Assembly (NCBI RefSeq): GCF_000384135.1
Contig: NZ_KB913028.1
Coordinates: forward strand, 554,351-618,350
Direction of reading: 5' to 3'
DNA length: 64,000 nt
Source of the DNA: Succinispira mobilis DSM 6222
Lineage (GTDB): Bacteria > Bacillota > Negativicutes > Acidaminococcales > Succinispiraceae
A program made the translations under genes and the position numbers. The notes beneath the pieces are model-generated. The model saw only the letters and a program-made list of their open reading frames with translations. It searched no databases and had not been told where the DNA came from. This document shows positions 8,161-17,500 of this stretch, one piece after another; the stretch's first letter is position 1, and every line of letters begins with the position of its first letter.

Positions 8161-11100
8161 ATGAATGACTTGGAAAAAAAAATACTTGATATATTGAGGG
8201 ATAGTGTCAACGGACTGAAGGGAAGAGAAATTGCTGTAAAAGTAGGAGTAGAAAAAAAGAAAGTTAATGCCTTATTATACAGCTCGAAATCATTGAATAA
8301 TATGTGTTATCGAGACGAAGCATACGTATGGCATATAAAAGAAAAACAGGAAGGTATAAAACCTGTAGCTAAAGATTTAGAATCATCTGAACACCATGAG
8401 AAAACAATCATTATAGCTAGTCGAGATCACACGAGAACAATGGAACTTTTTACAGAAAAAGCGAAGCCTGCGAATCATAAAAATTTTGAAAGACAGGGGA
8501 TTAATCAGATGGAAAGAGAAAAACTTGCAGTTACTGGAGCGGAAAATTTAGTTGAGCGGAAACAATGTGTTTTGCCATCTGATATGAGAGGCTTTAAGGA
8601 TTCGGAGCTTGAAAAAGAAAGTTCCAATAGACGGCAAAAGAAATTGACCAATCAAGATAAAGTAGTTGCACTTTTTACATACATTGAAAAGCTATATGCA
8701 TCTTTATATACAAAAGATAAGAACCTTTCTAGTCATATCAATCAGCTGGAGTGGAAAATAATACTAAAAGATATTCCAGACAGTGAATATGTAATCCTTG
8801 TTGGTAAAGGAGAAAGCAAATTTGATGATAGAGGAAATAAGGTTTTTCTCAGCGTCGAGAAACCATCCTCTGTTTTGCCTCCACAGTTGCCTAGAGGTTT
8901 AGAAAAATGGGTTGCTTCATCATGGAATAAATTTGATAGACCGATTTCATATATGGAAAAAATTGATGAAGAAAATTTTACTGACAATATAAATCGTGTG
9001 GAACTGTATAACATATGGAAAGTTGAGCGAGATGCTTGGGCGGTTTTAGAGAGGAAAAATTATTCGGTACGAGGATTATTCAATGAACTTTATCAGTATT
9101 ACAATATATTTAATCGAGATCCAGAAACTTACGAATTGATTGGTAGCAATGGTATGCTGGTTACCGTTAATAGCTCGCAGATAAAAGCTCCAGTTCTATT
9201 GAAACGCATGGATTTACGATTTGATGCAGATAATAACGTTATGATGATAGTAGATACGGAAGCGCAAGTTACATTAAATGACGAAGTGATTCGTGAATTA
9301 AATCAAACGAACTTAGAAACTTTAAAAACCATAGGGGCAGAGCTTGAACAAGAGGATTATCAACCTTTTGATGATGAACGAGTAGAATCTTTTATTAAGC
9401 GTGCTGTGCATCAGATATCACAAGATATCAGTTATGTGTTGTCGGAAGATGAAGTACATCAAGTATCGGAACCCTATGCTGTTTATTTGGAGCCTATTTT
9501 ATTTATTAGAAGGCGAAGTACCGGTGTTGCAAGGGTTATTGCTGAAATTATTGACGATGTCCAGGAAAATGGAATTGAGTATGGTCCACTAGTAGAAATG
9601 GTTAATCCTTCCACTAAGAACACATTAGCAAGTAGTGACGAAGGACAAAATTCAAATGTTTCTTTCACAGAAATTAACGGGCAAGATAGGAATATTTTTT
9701 TATCCAAAGCGTCTAATAAAGAGCAGTTAGAAATAGCGAGAAGAATCGAAACTGCCAAAGCAGTATTGGTTCAAGGACCTCCTGGGACTGGAAAAACACA
9801 TACAATTGCTAATTTAATAGGACATTTTTTATCTCAGGGAAAAACGGTATTGGTTACCAGCCAAACATCGAAAGCATTATCTGTACTGAAAGAAAAATTG
9901 CCTGAATCTATTCAAAATATGTGTGTAGCAGTATTAAATGAGAATAACAAAGACTTTGAGCAAGCAATAGGTATGATAACAACTGGTTTATCAACCTATG
10001 ATGAAAAACATTGGAAATGTATAAGCGAACAATATCTATCAATTCATAAAAAATTATATGAAGATGTAGAATCTGTGAGAAAATCAATTTTTACTATTCG
10101 CAATAAGGAATTTACTCCAATTGTAATTGCGGGAGAAGGGCATTCTCCAATAGATATTGCTAAATTCATTTATGCTAATAAGGATTTGTTGGATGGTATA
10201 CCAGGTAAAGTAGATATTAATTCGCCATTACCAGTGTCTTGTGATGATATTCGTTTTTTATACTCTAGCAACAAAGATGTGTGTTCTGAAGAAGAAGTTG
10301 AATTGGGACAGGTTAAGCTAAATCCTTCGGACTTGATGGTACCAACTGATTTTGAAAAATGGGTGTTGCATAGAAACCAATATGAAGAACAATGCCAGAG
10401 ATTGTGTGCTGCAATTGCTGAATTACAGATGGAGACAATTAATGTTGATTTAGAAAAATTAACAATTTATTTGGGTAAGAGATCGATAGAACCCATTTCG
10501 CCTGTGCATATAAATACTTTTTCAAATCAATTGGAAGATGGAATTATAGTTATAGAAGAATGGCAACATAAGGCGATTTTGGATGGTAAGCGTGGAGACT
10601 CTTATGCGGAAATTTGGCATAGTCTTATCTTTAAAATCCAAGACACATATGAATATTGTAATAAAATTATGAGTGATATTTTTGGGAAAAACATTAAATC
10701 AGATATTTCATTAACAGACGGAACTTTGCAAGAGCAGCTTGCTAAATTGGCTAGTTATTTTGATAAACCAGGCTTGATTCGGACAATGTCTGGGATGTTT
10801 AATAGTTCACATCAAAAATTAGCAGTTCAAATAACAATAAACGGGCAGCCGTTGAAGGAAAGGGCGGATTGTGAGATCGTTCAAAAGTATGCAAAATGCC
10901 TTCAAAAGCGCGAACAATTAGGTGTTATGTGGAATCAGCTGATTGGTGATTCTTCCCCGTGTTTACAGTTTGAAAAATTAGGGTCTACACCAGAGCGAAA
11001 TTGCTATAACTTTGTTTTACAAATTGAAAAGCACTTAAGTTGGTATCATACGGTTTGTGCAGATATTAAGAAAAATTTTGAAACTATGGGAATTATTATT

Positions 11101-13179
11101 TCTTTGAAAGATTGCAGTACCTTTATTTCAGAGGAAGATGAAATAAAGCATTCAATAAAAATTATTCAAGAAATTATGCCATTATATTGCCAGTTATTTC
11201 GGTTGCTTTATATTGAGTATGGAGAATTCCTCAAACAATATGATCAAGCGCTCATATTGTTAAAAAATGCCGCAGAAAATGGTGGTAAATCAGCAAATGC
11301 TTTATATCACGAGTTTAAAATTCTTAGTGTTGATGGATATACTAAGGCGTATAATGAGTTTGTTGCTATGTATAATAAAAATTCTATTATTACCAGAAGA
11401 AAAGAAATTCTAGCCAAATTACATAAGTATGCTCCAGAATGGGCTAATGCAATTGTTGTTAGGGCAGGTTTGCCAGATGAACAATATATGCTAGATCACT
11501 TACCAGAACTTTGGAAATGGAACCAGTATAAACAATTACTAGATAAATATTTAGAAACATCTTTGGATGAATTACTTATTAAGGATAAAGAGTGTAGCAA
11601 GCGACTGTTACAGGTTACAGAAAAAATTGTAGAAGCCTTATCTTGGTATCATTTAATAAAAAGAATTGGTGGAAATACACAAATCCAACAGAGTCTTTCT
11701 GCCTGGCGTATTGTAAATAAAAAATATGGAAAAGGTACCGGAAAGAATGCTCATATATACAAGCGAGAAGCAAGAATGTTAATGGAAAAATGTCAAGTGG
11801 CAGTTCCAGCATGGATTATGCCTATTAATCGAGCTTTGGATTCCATGAGCCCAAGCAAGACACGTTTTGATATTGTTATCGTAGATGAAGCAAGTCAATC
11901 AGATATTTCATCACTGCCGATTTTATATTTAGGGAAAAAAATAATTGTAGTTGGCGATGATAATCAGGTGAGTCCAAGTGCTATAAATGCCATAAGATCT
12001 GAAGATATGCAAGCTTTAATGAAAACATACTTATACGGGGTTATTGAGCATCCGACCGTATATGATATGAAAACATCATTATATGATATTGTCGGAATGA
12101 CGTTTCCTTCGTTGATGTTAATAGAACATTTTCGGTGTGTTCCAGAGATAATTGCATATAGCAATAAATTGAGCTATAGAAATAAAATTAAACCACTACG
12201 AGATGCGAGCAATGTTGTGATTAAGCCATCTACAATGGTCTATCGGGTGGATGGTAAGCAAAATGGTAAAACTAATGCTGTAGAAGCAGAATGTATTGCA
12301 GCTTTAATGATAGCCTGTATGGAACAGCCAGAATACAAAGAGCAAACTTTTGGTGCTATTACACTGCTAGGGGCTGAACAGTCGGATGTAATTATGATGT
12401 ATTTGCAGAAGCATATGTCGTTAAAAGAAATTAGTGAACGTAAAATTCTGTGTGGTAATCCAGCACAATTCCAAGGTGATGAACGCGATATTATATTTTT
12501 GTCGATGGTTTACAGTAATTCTACCGATGGTCCATTGACAAAGGTATCGTTTGATGAAGGTGGGCTTGCGAACAAACAACGATACAATGTTGCAACTAGT
12601 CGGGCGCGTAATCAGTTGTGGTTGGTTCATTCGTTAGATATAGAAAGAGATTTAAAGGCGAATGACATTCGAAAAGATTTATTGGCTTACATGACAAATC
12701 CAGGATTATTGGAAAATCAAAAGAAGACTATTGAAGAGTTAAGTCAGTCACCTTTTGAAGTCGAAGTAGCTACAGCTTTGATTACGCAAGGATATAATAT
12801 TGTCCAACAATGGAAAGTGGGAGCATATAGTATTGACATGGTAGCATGTTATAAAGATAAAAAAATTGCTATAGAGTGTGATGGAGAAAAGTATCACTCT
12901 GGTCAAGAGGCACTGTTGGCTGATATGGAACGACAAATTATACTTGAACGGTTAGGTTGGACTTTTATTAGACTTCGCGGAGGGGAGTATTATTCAGCTC
13001 CAGATAAAGCAATAAATCGTGTTGTTTCTGATTTGAATAACCTAGGTGTTTATCCAGAATCCAATGTTGGTAAAGATATCTCAGAAAATGATAGTGTATC
13101 TGATAGAGATAACGATTTAACTTGTCGTGTAAAAACGCGTGTAAGCGAGTTGCTAAAAGAATGGGATGGGGAGAAGTGA
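8161..13179 (+). CDS. Large SF1 helicase-nuclease, putative defence protein
   Basis: The product has 1672 residues and is probably cytoplasmic. The first 60 residues form a winged-helix-like module (ILDILRDSVNGLKGREIAVKVG). After a long region without a family I can name come superfamily 1 (UPF1/Dna2-type) helicase motifs: Walker A GPPGTGKTHT at about 539, Walker B VDEASQSD at 1241, GDDNQVSPSA near 1263, FQGDERDI near 1438, and the arginine motif TSRARNQLW near 1478. The last part (about 1535-1640) is a DUF559/Vsr-like endonuclease domain with IECDGEKYHS and a terminal RLRG. Helicase-Vsr fusions are known in antiphage systems, so defence is inferred. The ATG at 8161 follows GGAGGGT; an in-frame ATG at 8104 has no such site. 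Confidence 0.8.
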   Translation: MNDLEKKILDILRDSVNGLKGREIAVKVGVEKKKVNALLYSSKSLNNMCYRDEAYVWHIKEKQEGIKPVAKDLESSEHHEKTIIIASRDHTRTMELFTEKAKPANHKNFERQGINQMEREKLAVTGAENLVERKQCVLPSDMRGFKDSELEKESSNRRQKKLTNQDKVVALFTYIEKLYASLYTKDKNLSSHINQLEWKIILKDIPDSEYVILVGKGESKFDDRGNKVFLSVEKPSSVLPPQLPRGLEKWVASSWNKFDRPISYMEKIDEENFTDNINRVELYNIWKVERDAWAVLERKNYSVRGLFNELYQYYNIFNRDPETYELIGSNGMLVTVNSSQIKAPVLLKRMDLRFDADNNVMMIVDTEAQVTLNDEVIRELNQTNLETLKTIGAELEQEDYQPFDDERVESFIKRAVHQISQDISYVLSEDEVHQVSEPYAVYLEPILFIRRRSTGVARVIAEIIDDVQENGIEYGPLVEMVNPSTKNTLASSDEGQNSNVSFTEINGQDRNIFLSKASNKEQLEIARRIETAKAVLVQGPPGTGKTHTIANLIGHFLSQGKTVLVTSQTSKALSVLKEKLPESIQNMCVAVLNENNKDFEQAIGMITTGLSTYDEKHWKCISEQYLSIHKKLYEDVESVRKSIFTIRNKEFTPIVIAGEGHSPIDIAKFIYANKDLLDGIPGKVDINSPLPVSCDDIRFLYSSNKDVCSEEEVELGQVKLNPSDLMVPTDFEKWVLHRNQYEEQCQRLCAAIAELQMETINVDLEKLTIYLGKRSIEPISPVHINTFSNQLEDGIIVIEEWQHKAILDGKRGDSYAEIWHSLIFKIQDTYEYCNKIMSDIFGKNIKSDISLTDGTLQEQLAKLASYFDKPGLIRTMSGMFNSSHQKLAVQITINGQPLKERADCEIVQKYAKCLQKREQLGVMWNQLIGDSSPCLQFEKLGSTPERNCYNFVLQIEKHLSWYHTVCADIKKNFETMGIIISLKDCSTFISEEDEIKHSIKIIQEIMPLYCQLFRLLYIEYGEFLKQYDQALILLKNAAENGGKSANALYHEFKILSVDGYTKAYNEFVAMYNKNSIITRRKEILAKLHKYAPEWANAIVVRAGLPDEQYMLDHLPELWKWNQYKQLLDKYLETSLDELLIKDKECSKRLLQVTEKIVEALSWYHLIKRIGGNTQIQQSLSAWRIVNKKYGKGTGKNAHIYKREARMLMEKCQVAVPAWIMPINRALDSMSPSKTRFDIVIVDEASQSDISSLPILYLGKKIIVVGDDNQVSPSAINAIRSEDMQALMKTYLYGVIEHPTVYDMKTSLYDIVGMTFPSLMLIEHFRCVPEIIAYSNKLSYRNKIKPLRDASNVVIKPSTMVYRVDGKQNGKTNAVEAECIAALMIACMEQPEYKEQTFGAITLLGAEQSDVIMMYLQKHMSLKEISERKILCGNPAQFQGDERDIIFLSMVYSNSTDGPLTKVSFDEGGLANKQRYNVATSRARNQLWLVHSLDIERDLKANDIRKDLLAYMTNPGLLENQKKTIEELSQSPFEVEVATALITQGYNIVQQWKVGAYSIDMVACYKDKKIAIECDGEKYHSGQEALLADMERQIILERLGWTFIRLRGGEYYSAPDKAINRVVSDLNNLGVYPESNVGKDISENDSVSDRDNDLTCRVKTRVSELLKEWDGEK

Positions 13180-13448
13180 GATGAAAATTAGAAAGACGCA
13201 ATAGTTGTTTTATAATCCATTTCAAAAGCCATTTAGCGCAGTAAATCAGCTGATATACTAGCAGTAAACTCCGTCGCTCTTTGATTAATTTTATGAATAA
13301 AGTCTTGCTTATTATTTTTTGCAAGTTTTAAGGATAGACTTTTTATTACACTTGGTGCTATTTAAGTGTAGGGGTTCATAATGTTACTATATTTATTAAG
13401 GGGGGAGTTGCAATGTTGCGGCTTAACTCAACATTCTAAGGTACAAAC
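13180..13448. other. Remnant region after the helicase gene
   Basis: A seven-codon frame (13181-13204) starts one base after the helicase stop with a good GGGGAGAAG site and then ends at TAG, as if a second operon gene had been truncated. On the - strand a short frame ending near 13230 reads QDFIHKINQRATEF and may be another fragment. Nothing intact is seen. Confidence 0.4.
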
Positions 13449-13497
13449 AAATGTATAAATTTTTTAGAATTAAATATTTAGCTTTAGAAATAAAATG
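13449..13497 (+). repeat. Direct repeat copy B
   Basis: This copy matches 7480-7528 at 47 of 49 positions, with an exact 38-base core at 13460-13497. The terminator hairpin present in copies A and C is missing; sequence diverges immediately after the core. Confidence 0.85.
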
Positions 13498-13544
13498 GTT
13501 CTTTGTCAAATGTTGTGGTGTGAATAATAAAGAAAAATATTTAG

Positions 13545-13590
13545 ACTGGATTAAGAATGAAAAAGTTCTTAATCCAGTTTTACCTTTTTG
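13545..13590 (-). terminator. Bidirectional hairpin terminator
   Basis: A perfect 13-bp stem (13545-13557 with 13566-13578) with an 8-base loop has T-rich tails on both strands. It lies about 100 bases after the stop of the TPR gene and would end that - strand transcript. Confidence 0.75.
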
Positions 13591-13689
13591 AATAAGCAGA
13601 GAGTAATAATCCGTTGGTAAAGATTGAAATTTAAAAGGTGAAAAAATTGTTGTGTAGAGATAGAGAGAAAAAATGCTAAAAACCAGGCG

Positions 13690-14550
13690 TTATTTTTGTA
13701 GAATCTCAATACGCTGTTTGGCATAATCAATAAGTTGTATATTTTGAGGAGATTCTTTGGTGATAAATTGAAGATAACTATTAATTGCATCTGTTTTTAG
13801 TCCGATTTCCTCTAAAACCTGTGCTTTACATAAGTGAATATACGCATCTTCTGGAGTTAGTTTTAGCGCTTGATCAAAATTATCAATTGCCTTATAGTAG
13901 TTTCCTTGTTGGTAAAAAGCTGCGCCGCGCCAATAATATATTCTGTGAAAATTTGGATTTAGCTCAATCATCTTATTAAAATCGGCTATTGCTTGTTCAT
14001 ATTTATGTGTATCATAATAAAAGATGCCACGAGAGTAGTAGGCGACAGCTTTTTTTGGATTTAATGTTATAGCTTGATTATAATCTGCAAGAGCATGTTC
14101 AAGTTGACCTGTTTTATAATAAACAGTGCCACGGGCGAAATATGAATCAGCATCTGATGGGTTAAATAAAATAGCTTGATCCCAATTTGCAATAGCTTGG
14201 TCGTATTGCCCTTTTTTAACATAAACTATTCCGCGGGAGCTGTAGGCTACTGTTAATTGCGAGTTGAGGGTAATCGCCTGATTAAAATTGGCTATAGATT
14301 CTTCGTACTTACCGGTTTTATCATAAGCAATGCCACGCCAGTAGAAGACTTCCGCATTATGATCATTTAGTTCAATAGAATAGTTAAAAGCCATGATCGC
14401 GTTATCGTAATCTTGCTTTTTAATAAACTCATAACCTTTGTGAAACCACTGTATATCAGCAGGCGTGTCTAGTGCAGCATATGCAAAGTTGGTATTTAGA
14501 ATAAAACATAGAGCTAACATAAGTGAATTTGATAAAACAATCTTCTTCAT
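13690..14550 (-). CDS. Exported TPR-repeat protein
   Basis: The 286-residue product starts with a signal peptide (MKKIVLSNSLMLALCF, cleavage after AYAA near residue 26). At least seven consecutive tetratricopeptide repeats of 34 residues follow, each with the G-x-x-Y...A...F/Y-x-x-A-I pattern (for example KTGKYEESIANFNQAI and KKGQYDQAIANWDQAI). Such solenoids bind proteins, and export suggests an envelope location. AGGAGGAG lies just upstream of the ATG. Its C terminus (DYAKQRIEILQK) closely resembles a decayed TPR fragment at 51216-51491, so the two were probably paralogs. Its partner is unknown. Confidence 0.85.
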   Translation of the reverse strand: MKKIVLSNSLMLALCFILNTNFAYAALDTPADIQWFHKGYEFIKKQDYDNAIMAFNYSIELNDHNAEVFYWRGIAYDKTGKYEESIANFNQAITLNSQLTVAYSSRGIVYVKKGQYDQAIANWDQAILFNPSDADSYFARGTVYYKTGQLEHALADYNQAITLNPKKAVAYYSRGIFYYDTHKYEQAIADFNKMIELNPNFHRIYYWRGAAFYQQGNYYKAIDNFDQALKLTPEDAYIHLCKAQVLEEIGLKTDAINSYLQFITKESPQNIQLIDYAKQRIEILQK

Positions 14551-15012
14551 TAAACTCCTCCTCGCTATAAAGAACGTTTTGTTAATTTATATTAATATTT
14601 TACTATTATATTTATAAGTTTCCAATAAAAACAGATTATATTTAAATATAATATTAAATCATTTGATAGTTTTAGGCTTAATAAAGGAAATTGCTATATT
14701 TAGATTAGGCTGTGTATAAAATAGCAAGAGATTGCTTGATTATTTTGTTAAGTTTTGCAATAATAAAGAATAAACATGAGAACTTAAATATATGGCTTTA
14801 TTTATAAATGGACGTTGAAACTTATATAGTATAAATTTATTAAACAAAATTTGAATATATACTTGTTTTAAAATGCCAAGTTTATGTTTTTACGATATAT
14901 GGAGGTTATAAAATTTTCAGTTTCTTGCGTCCATGAAATATAGTAAAGGGTGTAAGCGCTATTCTTGTGAGATTTAATTTTGCTGGAAGATGCGACTCGT
15001 GTTAGTGCTTAA
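14551..15012. other. Non-coding AT-rich stretch
   Basis: This holds the upstream region of the - strand TPR gene and then mostly A/T-rich sequence. No RNA family or intact gene is recognised. Confidence 0.4.
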
Positions 15013-15216
15013 AAAAATTGTGGCGGATTAGATAAAGCTTTTGCGGCGTGTGAGTTTTCGTGCTATGGCTTAATTGAAGATTTTGATAAAGTTAAAGATG
15101 TACAGATAAGATTGCGAGATAATTACCCAAATGACGAACAGGCAAATTGTATTCTATGGGCTATTTGGAAGCTGGACTATTATTGTAAACTGAGGATATC
15201 TATATGGCATAAATAG
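15013..15216 (+). pseudogene. Gene fragment of unknown family
   Basis: An open frame of 67 codons begins right after an in-frame TAA and has no usable start codon or ribosome binding site. It reads, in part, CYGLIEDFDKVKDVQIRLRD and then NYPNDEQANCILWAIWKLDYY, which looks like real protein rather than chance sequence. The family is not recognised. It is most likely the 3' remnant of a gene in this accessory module. Confidence 0.4.
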
Positions 15217-15242
15217 ATGCATATTGTTTTTAGGAGGGGAAT

Positions 15243-15461
15243 ATGGATCAAACCGAGAGACAGATGATTTCTCCTAGTGGGAAATACAAGGCTACAATAT
15301 TGGAAAAACCTAATTGCTATAAATTGGAGGTATACATTTTGTCGGAAGATTTTGATCCGAAAACTGGAGATATATATGGAGAGTATTGGTCGAGACAAAA
15401 TACAAATCCAATATTAATTGATAAAAGTACTATAAATCCGATGCTGAATGATTTGCGATAG
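15243..15461 (+). CDS. Small hypothetical protein
   Basis: A 72-residue product with a strong TAGGAGGGG ribosome binding site and an ATG start. It has no signal peptide or membrane helix. The N-terminal SPSGKYKATILEK followed by alternating hydrophobic residues suggests a small beta-rich fold, and a resemblance to small immunity-type proteins is only a guess. It lies between a gene fragment and a WD40 gene in the same orientation, inside the repeat-bounded module. It may be a shortened version of a longer protein. Confidence 0.5.
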   Translation: MDQTERQMISPSGKYKATILEKPNCYKLEVYILSEDFDPKTGDIYGEYWSRQNTNPILIDKSTINPMLNDLR

Positions 15462-15551
15462 AAATTGGATTAAGCGAGTTCAGTCTTATATTCGAAGGTC
15501 AGAAAAAATTGATTAGAGAGAAAAATTAATGAAACAAAGGAAGAAATAAGA

Positions 15552-16610
15552 ATGAAACAAATCGTATTTCAAAAAAAACGACTATCAAAATTTATAATTT
15601 GCCTGTACGCAGTGTTAGGATACATGTTTTTAAGCACTGTTTTTGTAGAAGCAGCAGTAAAAGAGCTGACTTTATCTGGGCATACGGCTGAGGTTTATAA
15701 TATAGATATTTCGAGTGATGGAAAATACTTAGTTAGTGGTGGAAAGGATTGTGTGGCAAAGGTTTGGAATTTGCAAGATGGGACATTGCTTAAGACACTT
15801 ACAAGCTATAGGGAAATTAACAATAAGAATAAAGAATATATAGTTACGGGACATAAAAAAGGTGTATACAGTGTTGCTTTCTCCCAAGGCAATGAGTGGA
15901 TAGCAACAGCGGGTGAAGATAATAAATTGAATATTTGGTCGTTTGATACTGGTAAAATTATTAGAAGTATTAAGTGTGGATATCATTATTTAATGATAAA
16001 GTTTTCACCTGATGGAAACTATATTGCTGGAGCACTTGACGACTTAGTATTCTGGAATACCTCTGATGGAATTTTCGATGGCTTTACCTTAGGTGTAACA
16101 AATATGCTATTTACGGTTGCATTTTCTCATGATAGTAAAATTGTTGCTGCTGGAACTTTAGATGGGAAAGTTCAACTATGGAAAAATAAAAAGGGAAATC
16201 GTGGCGAATTGCGTACGCTGTCTAAGCGCAAAACATGGGCGGATATCTTTGATATTGCATTTTCGCCGGATGACAGATTGCTGGCTGCTGTCAGCAATCT
16301 GTACGCAGATAAGAATAAAATGCCAGAAATTTTGAAGATATGGGAAGTGGATACTGGTCGACTTCTATGGAGTAAAGAGGGTGAACAACTAGCTGTGGTA
16401 ACTTTTTCTAACGATGGCAAATTTATAGTTACAGGAGGAAACGATGTTATACAGGTATGGGATATACAAGGTAATTTGTTGAGAAAAATCCCCATTCCAA
16501 TTAATGAAAGAGTCCTTAGTAAAGTTTGTATGTTAGATGATGGCAGAATTATCGTGGGTACGATAGAAAAAAATAATATTAGGATTTGGAGCATAGATCC
16601 TGAGGGATAA
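15552..16610 (+). CDS. Exported WD40-repeat protein
   Basis: The 352-residue product begins with a signal peptide or anchor (about residues 11-35, ending VFVEAA). WD40 blades then fill the rest, with characteristic SGHTAEVYNIDISSDGKYL, VWNLQDG, IWSFDTG and VWDIQGN segments, consistent with one seven-bladed propeller. WD40 propellers are protein-binding platforms; none of the visible residues suggests an enzyme. Position next to an exported TPR protein in the same repeat-delimited module hints that both act in the envelope, but they are divergently oriented and a joint function is inference. An AGGAAG ribosome binding site precedes the ATG. Confidence 0.82.
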   Translation: MKQIVFQKKRLSKFIICLYAVLGYMFLSTVFVEAAVKELTLSGHTAEVYNIDISSDGKYLVSGGKDCVAKVWNLQDGTLLKTLTSYREINNKNKEYIVTGHKKGVYSVAFSQGNEWIATAGEDNKLNIWSFDTGKIIRSIKCGYHYLMIKFSPDGNYIAGALDDLVFWNTSDGIFDGFTLGVTNMLFTVAFSHDSKIVAAGTLDGKVQLWKNKKGNRGELRTLSKRKTWADIFDIAFSPDDRLLAAVSNLYADKNKMPEILKIWEVDTGRLLWSKEGEQLAVVTFSNDGKFIVTGGNDVIQVWDIQGNLLRKIPIPINERVLSKVCMLDDGRIIVGTIEKNNIRIWSIDPEG

Positions 16611-16715
16611 GCTTTTATGACAGATCTATTAATTAAAAATGAAAAGATAGCTAATGTTTCACTTAGATAGAGTGCAGCGAGTTTAAAAATAAGTTAGTCG
16701 ATAAGCTTCACCAAA

Positions 16716-16778
16716 TTTTTTAGAATTAAATATTTAGCTTTAGAGATAAAATTAACCCGCGAATTTCGCGGGTTTTTT
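16716..16778 (+). repeat. Direct repeat copy C with terminator
   Basis: This copy matches 7491-7554 (repeat core plus terminator hairpin) with about two substitutions. It is preceded by TTCACCAAA, which loosely recalls the tmRNA 3' end CCACCAATT. The hairpin (AACCCGCGAA with TTCGCGGGTT and a T run) would terminate the WD40 transcript. Confidence 0.85.
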
Positions 16779-16811
16779 GTATTTGGAAAAACAATAGACT
16801 AACATTGCTGG

Positions 16812-16830
16812 CTATGTTAATTTAACATAG
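16812..16830. repeat. Perfect inverted repeat upstream of marR-type gene
   Basis: CTATGTTAA and TTAACATAG flank a single T, giving a perfect 9-bp dyad just upstream of the MarR promoter. It could be an operator or part of an older control region. Confidence 0.4.
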
Positions 16831-16838
16831 AATTGCCC

Positions 16839-16877
16839 TTGACAAATAGTACTATACAGAACTATACTATATAGTAC
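16839..16877 (+). promoter_or_regulatory. Promoter and operator of the MarR gene
   Basis: TTGACA at 16839-16844 and TATACT at 16863-16868 form a promoter with an 18-base spacer. An inverted repeat, GTACTATA at 16849-16856 and TATAGTAC at 16870-16877, overlaps the spacer and -10. This is the arrangement expected for repression by the MarR dimer encoded just downstream. Confidence 0.65.
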
Positions 16878-16935
16878 AAGACAGGAATTTGATATGAAAA
16901 TTATTGCAAGAACAAAAAGGTGGTGAGAATAAAAT

Positions 16936-17361
16936 ATGGAGTGTCAGGGTGGATTTTTAATTTCCCAAATAAAACAAATTAGTGGGAGGGTTCTGTCTAA
17001 GATATTAGCGGAACGCAACATAACCGAATTTAATGGTGCTCAAGGACGTATTTTATATATATTATGGCAGGGTGATAGTATCTCTATAAAAGAAATTGCA
17101 ACGAAAACAGGCCTGGCAAAGACAAGTCTTACTGGGATGTTGGATCATATGGAAAAAATTGGTCTTATTCAAAGAATTTATGTTAAGGAAGATCGGCGAA
17201 AAACGCTTATTAAACTTACAGAAAAGGCTCAATCTTTAAAACTTGAATTTGATGAAGTGTCTAGAGCAATGAGTACACTTATATATAAAGGTTTTAGCAG
17301 AGCTGAAATTTTATCTTTCGAAGAAAACTTAAAAAGAATTTTGGCAAATCTGGAAACATAG
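16936..17361 (+). CDS. MarR-family transcriptional regulator
   Basis: The 141-residue product is a winged-helix MarR regulator. The dimerisation helix is at the N terminus. The DNA-binding helix-turn-helix spans about residues 55-85 (SIKEIATKTGLAKTSLTGML), and the wing contains the conserved KEDRRKTLIKLTEKA. MarR proteins usually repress their own and adjacent genes and release on binding a small ligand. The dyad in its own promoter supports autoregulation. AAAGGTGGTGAG precedes the ATG. The next gene, for a small cysteine protein, may be a target but has about 140 bases of its own upstream sequence. Confidence 0.88.
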   Translation: MECQGGFLISQIKQISGRVLSKILAERNITEFNGAQGRILYILWQGDSISIKEIATKTGLAKTSLTGMLDHMEKIGLIQRIYVKEDRRKTLIKLTEKAQSLKLEFDEVSRAMSTLIYKGFSRAEILSFEENLKRILANLET

Positions 17362-17500
17362 ACAATAAACTTAATAATAAATAATTTTCATAAATGATTA
17401 ATTATAACTTAATGTAATCCAAAGTTAGGACAGTTAATTTTACTAGTTTATTTAACAAACTAGCAAGTATTGTAGATAAAAATAAGAGAGGTTGATAAAT

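Noticed and set aside
12968-13324. - strand frame of 118 codons overlapping the helicase 3' end
   Set aside because: Most of it is antisense to the nuclease domain, it lacks a ribosome binding site, and only its start lies in non-coding DNA.
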